A stretch of 64,000 nt of DNA, taken from positions 176,741 to 240,740 of the forward strand of contig CAWBPN010000013.1 of assembly GCA_963790715.1 (NCBI GenBank), given 5' to 3'. Source of the DNA: DCFW01 sp963790715. Its GTDB lineage: Bacteria > Bacteroidota > Bacteroidia > Bacteroidales > Bacteroidaceae. The notes under the pieces were generated by a model that was given only the letters and a program-made list of their open reading frames with translations, was not told the DNA's origin and made no database searches. Numbering within the stretch: position 1 is the first letter of the stretch; every line of letters starts with the position of its first letter. Position numbers and translations under genes: made by a program. Positions 7,618-15,740 of this stretch are shown piece by piece.

Positions 7618-8166
7618 GTGTTTGTCAGGACATTGTTACACTATATGAATTTTGATAATGCTTTATTTTGCATTGAATGTGTTAACGGTAAAGATAACTT
7701 GGTTAATGTAGCTAATAAAATAAAGGAAAATTCTATAGAAGGAGGTCGAAATATTATTATATTCGATGCTGACTTTGCTACAAATGGAGGTGGCTTTTCC
7801 GTGCGCAAAACAGAATTAGAACAGGAGATAAAGTCTTTTAATGTTGACGCAGAGCTGTTCCTTTTCCCAAATGATGCTGATAACGGAGATTTTGAATCAT
7901 TGCTTGAATCTCTTATGCAGAGAGATTTACACAAATCATTCATTGACTGCTATAGCGATTATGAAGCATGTTTGGGTGATGACTATGTAACTCCTAACCG
8001 AAAAGGTAAACTTCATACGTATATAAGTGCTCAAAAAGGACTGACTAATAAGCAACGCAATCATCTTGGACAAGGAGAATGGTTGTTTGATGACAATAGA
8101 TTTTGGAATCTTGATGCCGAAAGCTTGAATCCATTAAAGGATTTCTTAATAAAGTGGGTTAAGTGA
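7618..8166 (+). CDS. DUF3226-like TOPRIM-type protein, 5' end disrupted
   Basis: The longest frame with an accepted start is GTG 7618 (182 residues), but the protein-like sequence extends upstream to the TAA at 7576-7578. The visible TOPRIM-like part is the strand IIIFDADFATNGGG, with the DxD pair, near residues 43-56 from GTG. Later segments (FLFPNDADNGDFESLLESL, the KLHTYISAQKGLTNK stretch, LNPLKDFLIKWVK) fit the DUF3226 type. Starting at GTG would drop the first beta strand and the ETGK Glu, so the product may be inactive unless an unusual start is used or the stop is read through. It is partnered with the AAA ATPase just upstream. Function as a nuclease effector is inference from fold and pairing. 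Confidence 0.7.
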   Translation: MFVRTLLHYMNFDNALFCIECVNGKDNLVNVANKIKENSIEGGRNIIIFDADFATNGGGFSVRKTELEQEIKSFNVDAELFLFPNDADNGDFESLLESLMQRDLHKSFIDCYSDYEACLGDDYVTPNRKGKLHTYISAQKGLTNKQRNHLGQGEWLFDDNRFWNLDAESLNPLKDFLIKWVK

Positions 8167-8183
8167 AAGTCTAATCCAACGCC

Positions 8184-8214
8184 TTTTGTATTAATACAAA
8201 ATGTAGTATCTTTG
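8184..8214 (+). promoter_or_regulatory. promoter of CPBP gene with overlapping 18-bp palindrome
   Basis: TTG (8186-8188) and TATCTTTG (8207-8214) are 18 bases apart, close to the Bacteroidota -33/-7 consensus. The -33 region lies in the perfect palindrome TTTTGTATTAATACAAAA (8184-8201), a candidate operator. Confidence 0.65.
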
Positions 8215-8236
8215 TTTTGAAAAATATTTTGCGATT

Positions 8237-9007
8237 ATGAATAAAACAAAAATTTGTGTATTTACATTTATAACTTTTCTACCATATTATTTTATTATTA
8301 CCGGTATATTACCCTTATTCAGTGTGAGGTTTGCAAATCTATCATTCCCATTATTTTATATTGCTTACAGCATCATATTAGTTGCGATACTGTACATAAT
8401 TCATAGGGGAAAGAATTTTTTATCTTATTTGGGTTTGGATAAAAACGTATTAAGGGCGATTATATACGGAATAATATGTGTTTTGCCTATGTTATTATAT
8501 TCTATTATATATGGTTCGTGGGATAGTTCTCTGCCAGTAATCAAGTTTATTAATATAATAATGGTTTCCGGATTTTTTGAAGAACTTTTCTTTAGAGGGT
8601 TTCTTTTTGGACAATTATTTAGATATGCGGGATGGGGATTTATTCCGGCAAGCTTGATAGTTGCAATAATTTTCGGATGTGGTCACTTATATCAGGGGAC
8701 GGACTTAATGTCGTCATTATCAGCTGTATTAGTAACCGGTCTTGGTAGTATTTTCTTTAGCTGGGTATATGTCGAATGTGAGTATAATTTATGGTGTCCT
8801 ATTTTTCTACATACATTGATGAACTTTTCCTGGAGTGCGTTTATTATTTCTAGTAATGGAGCCGTAGGTAACATCGCAACAAATATTTTTCGCATAATGA
8901 CAATTATTATTGCAATTGCTTTAGTTATATTCTATAAAAGGAAAAATGGAATGAGTTATCAGGTGACTGCAAAAAGCTTATGGGTTAGAAATTCTAAATT
9001 AGTATAG
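8237..9007 (+). CDS. CPBP family intramembrane glutamic endopeptidase (Abi/CAAX-like)
   Basis: The 256-residue protein is strongly hydrophobic, with about seven to eight membrane segments. It has the three CPBP motifs: FFEELFFRGF (E115, E116, R120), FGCGH (H150) and LHTLMNF (H192, N196). These residues form the catalytic site of CAAX prenyl-protease/Rce1-like membrane enzymes. In bacteria such proteins take part in bacteriocin immunity, protein maturation or signalling. The substrate here is unknown. It is monocistronic, with its own promoter and an operator-like palindrome, between the ATPase/TOPRIM pair and the Fic gene. Confidence 0.9.
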   Translation: MNKTKICVFTFITFLPYYFIITGILPLFSVRFANLSFPLFYIAYSIILVAILYIIHRGKNFLSYLGLDKNVLRAIIYGIICVLPMLLYSIIYGSWDSSLPVIKFINIIMVSGFFEELFFRGFLFGQLFRYAGWGFIPASLIVAIIFGCGHLYQGTDLMSSLSAVLVTGLGSIFFSWVYVECEYNLWCPIFLHTLMNFSWSAFIISSNGAVGNIATNIFRIMTIIIAIALVIFYKRKNGMSYQVTAKSLWVRNSKLV

Positions 9008-9020
9008 TATTAACTGTATT

Positions 9021-9050
9021 TTGTTTTTCTATTTTATAATATTATTTTTG
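9021..9050 (+). promoter_or_regulatory. promoter of fic gene
   Basis: TTG at 9021-9023 and TATTTTTG at 9043-9050 with 19 bases between fit the Bacteroidota promoter consensus. The predicted start of transcription is about 25 bases before the ATG. Confidence 0.6.
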
Positions 9051-9080
9051 TAGTCGGTGCTGTAACGTAATATATGATTT

Positions 9081-10445
9081 ATGGATAAAATTGAGACATT
9101 AAATAATGAATGGCTATCTCTTCAACCGCTGAAAGATGATGATCTGAAAAGATTGAATGATAAATTCAAACTTGAATTTAATTATAACTCCAATCATATT
9201 GAGGGTAATACACTTACATACGGACAAACGAAATTGTTGTTTATGTTTGATCAAACTTCAGGTAATTCAAGTTTAAAGGATTATGAGGAGATGAAAGCTC
9301 ATAATGTGGGACTTGAGATGATGAAACAGGAAGCTGAAGATAAGGAACGCCCCCTGACTGAAAGTTTTATTCGTGAATTGAACCATACAATACTAGTAAA
9401 AAATTATTGGAGCAATGCAAAAACTCCCAACGGGGATGATACTCGTATTGAGGTGAAAGTAGGGGAATATAAAAGTAGACCGAACTCGGTTATTACCGTG
9501 ACAGGTGAAAAGTTTGATTATGCTTCGCCTGAAGAAACTCCTGCTTTTATGACGTCTTTAGTCAAGTGGTATAATGAAGAAGTAAATAAAAATGAACTTT
9601 CTCCTGTGAAAATAGCGGCTTTGCTTCATTATAGGTATATACGCATCCATCCTTTTGAAGATGGAAACGGTAGAATAGCCAGACTGTTGGTTAATTTCGT
9701 GCTTCATCGCTACGGTTATCCTATGATAGTTATTCATTCCGAAGATAAAGATAATTATTTGCGTATTCTTCATCAGTGTGATGTGGCTGTAGGCCTTACT
9801 CCGTCTGATGGTGCAAATGCTACGTTCGATAAAATAAAGCCATTTGTCGATTACCTGAAAGAGAGGCTGATTCATGCGTTGGAGATATCGATAAAAGCAG
9901 CTAAAGATGAAAATATTGAAGAGGATGATGATTTTGAAAAGCAATTAACTTTGCTGGAACGTGAAGTTAAACAGAAAGAAGATAATGAAGCGAAGAAAAG
10001 ATATTTCAATGAAGAAGATGTGCGAAACATTTTAAAATATGTGTTCTTTCCCTTGGTTGATGAATTTGAAAATGCTAGAGAATTGCTTTTTAAGAAGTGG
10101 TTCAAATTTACTACGAGTTGTCCGGCACGCATATCGAAAAGATATGATGGTGAGGAAGGTTTTACAGTTAGCAAGGATTTGGTTATTACAGATGATTATA
10201 TTCGTAATGCCAAATCTATTTGGTATGATTGTGAATTAGGATGTCCCAGAAATGATTTGTTGGGCACATTATCTATTACTCGCTCTTTTCACATAACATT
10301 AGAGAAAAACAAATATCATATAGTTGAATACTGTAATCAGGACTTTCTTTATGGTGAATACCCTTCAGAAGAAAAATTGGTAAAAATAGTATCTTCATTT
10401 AAGCAAGATCTTATCAGTACAATTAAAGCGACTATTAATAAATAA
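9081..10445 (+). CDS. Fic family protein (putative AMP-transferase)
   Basis: The 454-residue protein carries the Fic catalytic motif HPFEDGNGR at 190-198, with the essential His190. The N-terminal SNHIEGN at 37-43 fits the inhibitory (S/T)xxxE(G/N) helix of self-inhibited class II Fic proteins. Glu41 would occlude the ATP gamma-phosphate site. Fic enzymes usually attach AMP to hydroxyl side chains of target proteins. Residues 265-454 are an extension without a recognised domain: a charged coiled-coil-like stretch (about 270-300) followed by a mixed alpha/beta region. The target is unknown. No separate antitoxin gene adjoins it, as expected when the inhibitory helix is built in. Confidence 0.9.
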   Translation: MDKIETLNNEWLSLQPLKDDDLKRLNDKFKLEFNYNSNHIEGNTLTYGQTKLLFMFDQTSGNSSLKDYEEMKAHNVGLEMMKQEAEDKERPLTESFIRELNHTILVKNYWSNAKTPNGDDTRIEVKVGEYKSRPNSVITVTGEKFDYASPEETPAFMTSLVKWYNEEVNKNELSPVKIAALLHYRYIRIHPFEDGNGRIARLLVNFVLHRYGYPMIVIHSEDKDNYLRILHQCDVAVGLTPSDGANATFDKIKPFVDYLKERLIHALEISIKAAKDENIEEDDDFEKQLTLLEREVKQKEDNEAKKRYFNEEDVRNILKYVFFPLVDEFENARELLFKKWFKFTTSCPARISKRYDGEEGFTVSKDLVITDDYIRNAKSIWYDCELGCPRNDLLGTLSITRSFHITLEKNKYHIVEYCNQDFLYGEYPSEEKLVKIVSSFKQDLISTIKATINK

Positions 10446-10480
10446 GAGATAGGTATGATTACATTTAATTATATAATAAT

Positions 10481-10631
10481 GATGTAATAGGCGTGGCAAG
10501 AGTGATTTCAGATGGAGGATATGTTATATATTGTTGATGTCATAGTTGATCCTGAATATCAAAAAATGGGTATTGGAACAGAATTGATGTCGCATATATT
10601 AGATAGAATTCGTTCTTCATTGAATGACTGA
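10481..10631 (+). pseudogene. GNAT acetyltransferase fragment with frameshift
   Basis: One frame reads VIGVARVISDGGYVI (to about 10528). The next frame continues YIVDVIVDPEYQKMGIGTEL and ends RIRSSLND before TGA at 10629-10631. Together these form the GNAT strand beta4 and the acetyl-CoA loop (QKMGIG for the usual Q/RxxGxG/A). A one-base shift near 10528 breaks the frame, and the N- and C-terminal parts of the enzyme are missing. It lies directly after the fic stop. It is a relic without expected function. Confidence 0.75.
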
Positions 10632-10663
10632 TAATATTGGTCACCGATATTTTCATTTTATAG

Positions 10664-12088
10664 TTAGTATAAATCATCCAGTAGAATTTCATTTTGCATA
10701 ATGCCGGAATATGAATTCTTTTTAACACCGTATGTCGTTACAAATGTGAGTTGAATGGATTTATGAGATTTAGTTTCTTTCATAAATGTGGCGATTTTGT
10801 TGCGAAGATTTTTCTCATAATCCTTATCTATTGAAAATTCATTTTCAGAGAATTTCATCTCACACAGATTTATAGTGTTGTCGTTTCTGTCTATAACCAA
10901 ATCAACTTGTGACCCTGCATCTTCAGAATCTTCACTAATGCTTCGCCATGAATATGTTTTTGACAATACTCCACTTATTCCCAAACACTTTTTTATCTGG
11001 TCAACATGTATTAGCGATAATAGTTCAAATGAATATCCTGCCCATGCATAAAAAGATGGCGTTCGTTGAAGTCCTGCCCACGACTGCAAATTACGAAACG
11101 AACTGCTACTTAAAAATCGGAAATAGAACAGTGTGAAAAAGTCTATCAACTGATACAATGAATTGCGTGTGGAACTTCCGTAATTTATATATTTGCGTAT
11201 AAAACCGCATGAACCAAGATTCTCCAATATTGTAGTTAGTCCGTTACCTGAAAGAATACCTGTTTCGTTTATTATTTCTTTACGAGTTAATCCTTTCCCT
11301 TTCTTGCTTAAAGCACTTACCACTTTCACATAATTCTCCGACCCCTTGAAAAGAGATGAGTATAAATTATTAAATTCATCATATAGTTTGCCGTTTGGAT
11401 TAAAAAGAAGCCTGTCAATATTTTGTGCAAGACTGATGCGCGAATCTAAATAATTCAGATAATATGGTATCCCGCCAAGTATCATATAGCATTCCGCAGT
11501 TTCGTATCTTGACAAATTTATTCCTTTGGTTTTCAAGAAAATTTCACTTTCTCCAAGATTAAACGGTTGTAAAAAGATTCTGTTTGTGAGACGTCCATAC
11601 AAACCTCCATGATTATTTATCAGGTTATCCATCATCCATGAAGTTGCAGAACCACAGACTATCAAAACAATATCATGGCGAGCTGATGCCCAACCGTTCC
11701 AAAAATGTTCAAGTGCCGGTATGAAATCGGAACCTGATGTATCCATCCAAGGCAATTCGTCAAGAAACACAATTTTGCGGTTTACAGGTATTGATTCAAG
11801 ATAATCAATAAGCATATCGAATGCATCAAGCCAATCTGTTGGAGCATCTTTTGCTTGTTTGTCGTATCGCCGCAATGTCATATAGAAATTTCTTAGTTGC
11901 TCTTTTGTCGATTTTTCCGATAATCCGGAACATTGAAAGGCTATATCGCCTTCAAAATATTCTCTTATCAGAAATGTTTTGCCAACACGCCTCCGACCGC
12001 AAATAGCCACAAATTCCGACTGGTCGGAATTATAAACCTGTTTAAGGGTTTCTTGTTCTTCTATTCTTCCTAAGATATTATCTTTCAT
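10664..12088 (-). CDS. ATP-binding protein (AAA_14-like ATPase with C-terminal DUF234)
   Basis: The 474-residue protein begins with ILGRIEEQETL and Walker A GRRRVGKT at residues 31-38. Walker B is KIVFLDELPWMD near 103-114, and VCGSATSWM (sensor-like) near 143-151. The middle is a winged-helix region (KGLTRKEIINETG). The C-terminal 110 residues match DUF234, a proposed PD-(D/E)XK-like fold, with DLVIDRNDNTINLCEMKFS. These ATPases are frequent, often in many copies, in Bacteroidota and archaea; their role is not established, though mobile-element or toxin-like roles have been suggested. It is transcribed alone from a clear promoter and marks the right edge of the accessory region. Confidence 0.88.
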   Translation of the reverse strand: MKDNILGRIEEQETLKQVYNSDQSEFVAICGRRRVGKTFLIREYFEGDIAFQCSGLSEKSTKEQLRNFYMTLRRYDKQAKDAPTDWLDAFDMLIDYLESIPVNRKIVFLDELPWMDTSGSDFIPALEHFWNGWASARHDIVLIVCGSATSWMMDNLINNHGGLYGRLTNRIFLQPFNLGESEIFLKTKGINLSRYETAECYMILGGIPYYLNYLDSRISLAQNIDRLLFNPNGKLYDEFNNLYSSLFKGSENYVKVVSALSKKGKGLTRKEIINETGILSGNGLTTILENLGSCGFIRKYINYGSSTRNSLYQLIDFFTLFYFRFLSSSSFRNLQSWAGLQRTPSFYAWAGYSFELLSLIHVDQIKKCLGISGVLSKTYSWRSISEDSEDAGSQVDLVIDRNDNTINLCEMKFSENEFSIDKDYEKNLRNKIATFMKETKSHKSIQLTFVTTYGVKKNSYSGIMQNEILLDDLY

Positions 12089-12113
12089 GACGCATCTATT
12101 TATTGTTTTGCCA

Positions 12114-12144
12114 CAAATATATAAATATATTTCTGTTTTGGCAA
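12114..12144 (-). promoter_or_regulatory. promoter of AAA_14 ATPase gene
   Basis: On the minus strand TTG (12144-12142) and TATATTTG (12121-12114) are 20 bases apart. TTTTGCCA also occurs on the plus strand at 12106 and 12158, and its complement overlaps the -33 box, so these repeats may be operator half-sites. Confidence 0.6.
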
Positions 12145-12249
12145 ATATTGTTGATTATTTTGCCATAAGTCGATGATTATATATACTTGTGGTGAATTTA
12201 TACTATAGTTTCAGCCAAAACTAACCATAAAATAGAAATAAATGATGTG

Positions 12250-13386
12250 TCAATCCATCCGGTCCTTGTAATCTTCGTATGTAAATTTGCGATAGAGTTC
12301 AAAATGTCCGTCGGTATGCAATATTCCGATAGAGGGATGGGCTATGCCGTTGAACATGTTTGTTTTCACGGTGGTGTAGTGAATCATGTCTTCGAAGATT
12401 ATCTCTTCGCCGATTTGTAATGAATGGTCAAAACTCCACGTACCTATATAGTCGCCGCTGAGGCAACTGTTGCCACCTAATCGATACTTGTATGGCTTGC
12501 TTTCGTCGCTTGCCGCTCCACGAACATCAGGTTGATATGGCATTTCAAGGCAATCGGGCATGTGGCATGTGAAACTGACATTTAGTATTGCCGTTTTGAT
12601 GCTTTTGTCTTCAACAATGTCAACGACTTTTGATGTGAGATAACCGGTTTGCCAAAGGAATGCGCTTCCCGGTTCGAGGATTACTTTCAGATGAGGATGG
12701 CGTTTATGGAATTTGTTGAGAATCTCAATCAGGTGTTCTATGTTGTAGTCTTTTAGCGTCATAAGATGACCGCCGCCGAAATTTATCCATTTCAATTGCT
12801 CGAACCATTTACCGAATTTCTCTTCTATGTGCGCCAATGTGCGTTCGAACACTTCGTCGCTGCTTTCACAAAGGGTGTGGCAGTGGAAACCTTCGATTCT
12901 TTCGGGAAGTTTATCCGGTAGTTTGTCGGCCGTGATGCCGAAACGCGTACCTGGTGAGCAAGGATTATAAAGCATCGTCTTCACTTCGGAATATTCGGGA
13001 TTGATACGCAACCCGCAACTAATATCGTGTCCCTTTGTCAACGGGTAAAAACAGTTGTATTGAGATAGAGAATTGAATGTTATATGGCTACTGCACCGTA
13101 TTATTTCATCAAAATCCTCTTCGGTGTATGCCGGAGAATAAGTGTGTGTGCGACTGCCGAATTCTTCGTACCCCAAACGTGCTTCGTATGGCGAACTGGC
13201 TGTGGTGCTGTGGATATATTCTTTGAATATCGGGAATGATTTCCACAGTGCAAAAGCTTTGAATGCGAGAATTACCTCCACATCGGCGCGACGACTTACA
13301 TCGGTTATCAATTGCAAGTTCTTTCGCAATAATTTTTCCTCAAGCACATAGCAGGGGGAAGGAATGATATTTTGGTTTCCGTTCAT
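12250..13386 (-). CDS. nspC: carboxynorspermidine decarboxylase
   Basis: The 378-residue protein is a fold-III PLP-dependent decarboxylase of the NspC type. The N-terminal PSPCYVLEEKLLRKNL precedes the PLP-lysine segment VILAFKAFALW (Lys near 43). WINFGGGHLM binds the cofactor phosphate, and EPGSAFLWQTGYL is typical of the family. The Cys/Asp segment near the C-terminus (GGNSCLSGDYIG) supplies substrate contacts. It makes norspermidine or spermidine from the carboxy form in the alternative polyamine pathway used by gut Bacteroidales. Its ATG overlaps the uvrD stop by one base (TGATG), so it is the last gene of that operon. Confidence 0.93.
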   Translation of the reverse strand: MNGNQNIIPSPCYVLEEKLLRKNLQLITDVSRRADVEVILAFKAFALWKSFPIFKEYIHSTTASSPYEARLGYEEFGSRTHTYSPAYTEEDFDEIIRCSSHITFNSLSQYNCFYPLTKGHDISCGLRINPEYSEVKTMLYNPCSPGTRFGITADKLPDKLPERIEGFHCHTLCESSDEVFERTLAHIEEKFGKWFEQLKWINFGGGHLMTLKDYNIEHLIEILNKFHKRHPHLKVILEPGSAFLWQTGYLTSKVVDIVEDKSIKTAILNVSFTCHMPDCLEMPYQPDVRGAASDESKPYKYRLGGNSCLSGDYIGTWSFDHSLQIGEEIIFEDMIHYTTVKTNMFNGIAHPSIGILHTDGHFELYRKFTYEDYKDRMD

Positions 13387-15695
13387 CAGTCAATAATTTT
13401 AAAGCGTGCAAAACGGAGTAGGAGAGTCTTTTCTCCTACATTTTTAAATGTTACTTTAGCCTTGCGGTTGTCACCGGCACCTTCTATCGCGTTTATTTCA
13501 CCTATGCCGAAACGTTCATGCTCAATGTGCTTGCCTACTTCCAATCCGCCGTATGAAGCGGCATTGTCGGCAACGGGCTTTACCGTAAGTGTTGTTTGGT
13601 GACTTTGGTTTGCAGGTGCTTTGCCAGAAGGATTGGGCTGTTGCTTTTGCTCCCGTGCCACAGAACGCAATGACGTAAAGTGAGGTTTGAATGATGCCTC
13701 AGGTTTGATGATGTCAATATTCTTATTGCTGTCATCCGTGCGCAGATATTGCCTGTCAATATCTTTCAGGAAAGGACTCGGATTGCAGAATGACTGTTTG
13801 CCGTACATGTAGCGCAAATTGGCAAATGAAAGAAAACAATGCTCTTTGGCTCTTGTTATTGCCACATAAAACAGTCGACGCTCTTCCTCCAATGCACGCG
13901 GCGAATATTCGCACATTGCGCTTGGGAATAGTCCGTCTTCCATTCCAACGACGAACACATTGCCGAATTCCAGTCCTTTTGCCGAATGTACTGTCAATAA
14001 TGTTACTTTCGGGGTATTTGCATCTTTGTCGCTGTCCTGGTCGGTTAATAGTGATACTTCTTGCAAAAAGTCGTTCATCGACACGAATTCATTGCCTTCT
14101 TCCTGCCGTGTTTCCACAAAGTCGGTCATACCGTTGTATAACTCGTCCAGGTTTTGCTGGCGGCTTAAATCTTCGGGAGAATTATCTTTGTATACATCCT
14201 TTAGTATGCCGGAATCTTCCATAATCTTTTTGCCTAAAGCTGCCGCATCAGTTGTCTCTGACATTTCAATGAAGCTTGATATCATTGAGTGAAATCCTTC
14301 AAGTTTCGATAAAGTACTGCTGTTGAACTTGCATCCGTATTCAATAGGATTGCCAAGTACGTCCCACAAGCTTATATTGTTTGCATTGGCAGCAGCTACG
14401 ACTTTGGCCAAAGTGGTGTCGCCTATGCCGCGTAAGGGATAATTAAGCACACGTTTGAAAGCTTCTTCGTCCATCGGATTAACAGCTAGGCGGAAATATG
14501 CCATAACATCCTTTATTTCTTTGCGCTGATAAAAGCTGAGTCCGCCATATATGCGGTAAGGAATATTCTTTTTGCGTAGGGCTTCCTCAAAGATACGGCT
14601 TTGTGCGTTTGTTCTGTAAAGAATGGCAAAGGCATTGTATTCATAATCCTGCCGGCGGTGCATATCGGCAATGCGGTTAACCACAATATCGCCTTCTTCT
14701 TTATCGGAATAGGCTTTTGTCAGCTCCAACGGTTCACCGGTGTCATTCTTTGAAAATACTTTTTTGCGAATTTGCATCCTGTTCTTGTCTATCAAGCTGT
14801 TGGCTGCATTCACAATCATTTGTGTGGAACGGTAGTTCTGCTCCAACTTAAACAACTTTGCGTCTTTGAATTCTGTCGTGAATCTGAGTATATTGTCTAT
14901 TTCAGCACCGCGAAAAGAGTAGATACTTTGTGCATCGTCTCCAACTACACACACACGATTGCGGGTACCTGAGAGTTGTTTGATAATGCAGTGTTGGGCG
15001 TAGTTGGTATCCTGATATTCGTCTACAAGTATATATTCGAAGGCGTTTTCATACTTTGCACGAACGTCCTCGTGTTGCTTGAAAAGAATGTATGTATAAA
15101 GTAGCAAATCATCAAAGTCCATTGCTCCTGCTTGTCGACATCTGTTCCAATAAGTGGAATATATAAGGGGTATTTGATCTACATTTTGCTTCATCAATTC
15201 TTTTAATATTTCCGGGTCGGATGAATAAGCTGCCGGAGTTACCAAAGCGTTTTTTGCACGGCTGATGAGGCCTTGAATCATGTTTGGTTTGTACTTTTTG
15301 TCGTCTAATTTCAGTTCTTTTATGATAGACTTAATCAAGCTTCGCGAGTCCGATGAATCATAAATGGTAAAATTGGATTTGAAGCCTATGTACTCACTTT
15401 CTACTCTCAATATACGTGCGAATATTGAATGGAACGTACCCATCCAAAGATGTTTAGCCATGTTGGCACCGACTTCCTGTGCAATGCGCTGTTTCATTTC
15501 ATTTGCAGCTTTGTTGGTGAAAGTAAGAGCCAGTATCGACCATGGCTTATATCCGTGTTCAAGCAAATAAGCTATTTTGTATGTAAGCACACGAGTCTTG
15601 CCGGAGCCTGCGCCGGCAATCACTAACGACGGTCCGTCGCAATATTCTACTGCTTGCAGTTGTTCGGGGTTTAATTCCTTTGAGTAATCTATCAT
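13386..15695 (-). CDS. uvrD: UvrD/PcrA-type ATP-dependent DNA helicase
   Basis: This is a 769-residue SF1A helicase. Motifs are visible in order: Q-motif LNPEQLQAV, Walker A AGAGSGKT (27-34), TFTNKAANEM (Ia), DFDDLLL, motif II LVDEYQDTN, motif III GDDAQSIYSFRGA, motif IV QNYRST, motif V TVHSAKGLEF, and motif VI EEERRLFYVAITRA. The C-terminal tail (about 700-769) carries the PcrA/UvrD-like module ending in VGKHIEHERFGIGEI. It unwinds DNA 3' to 5' in nucleotide excision and mismatch repair and clears replication forks. It is co-transcribed with nspC and lies just downstream of mutS2. Its symbol could equally be pcrA. Confidence 0.94.
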   Translation of the reverse strand: MIDYSKELNPEQLQAVEYCDGPSLVIAGAGSGKTRVLTYKIAYLLEHGYKPWSILALTFTNKAANEMKQRIAQEVGANMAKHLWMGTFHSIFARILRVESEYIGFKSNFTIYDSSDSRSLIKSIIKELKLDDKKYKPNMIQGLISRAKNALVTPAAYSSDPEILKELMKQNVDQIPLIYSTYWNRCRQAGAMDFDDLLLYTYILFKQHEDVRAKYENAFEYILVDEYQDTNYAQHCIIKQLSGTRNRVCVVGDDAQSIYSFRGAEIDNILRFTTEFKDAKLFKLEQNYRSTQMIVNAANSLIDKNRMQIRKKVFSKNDTGEPLELTKAYSDKEEGDIVVNRIADMHRRQDYEYNAFAILYRTNAQSRIFEEALRKKNIPYRIYGGLSFYQRKEIKDVMAYFRLAVNPMDEEAFKRVLNYPLRGIGDTTLAKVVAAANANNISLWDVLGNPIEYGCKFNSSTLSKLEGFHSMISSFIEMSETTDAAALGKKIMEDSGILKDVYKDNSPEDLSRQQNLDELYNGMTDFVETRQEEGNEFVSMNDFLQEVSLLTDQDSDKDANTPKVTLLTVHSAKGLEFGNVFVVGMEDGLFPSAMCEYSPRALEEERRLFYVAITRAKEHCFLSFANLRYMYGKQSFCNPSPFLKDIDRQYLRTDDSNKNIDIIKPEASFKPHFTSLRSVAREQKQQPNPSGKAPANQSHQTTLTVKPVADNAASYGGLEVGKHIEHERFGIGEINAIEGAGDNRKAKVTFKNVGEKTLLLRFARFKIID

Positions 15696-15703
15696 AACGA
15701 CAC

Positions 15704-15711
15704 AAAGGTAC
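15704..15711 (-). promoter_or_regulatory. -7 promoter element before uvrD
   Basis: TACCTTTG on the minus strand lies 9 bases upstream of the uvrD ATG and matches the Bacteroidota -7 box. No good -33 TTG stands at the usual distance. It would give an almost leaderless transcript, so it is only a possible internal promoter. Confidence 0.35.
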
Positions 15712-15740
15712 TAAAATTAATTTTTCTGATAAATACCTGC

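Noticed and set aside
1..12088. Integrated phage or conjugative element
   Set aside because: No integrase, transposase, relaxase, capsid gene, tRNA target or terminal repeat was found in the visible part.
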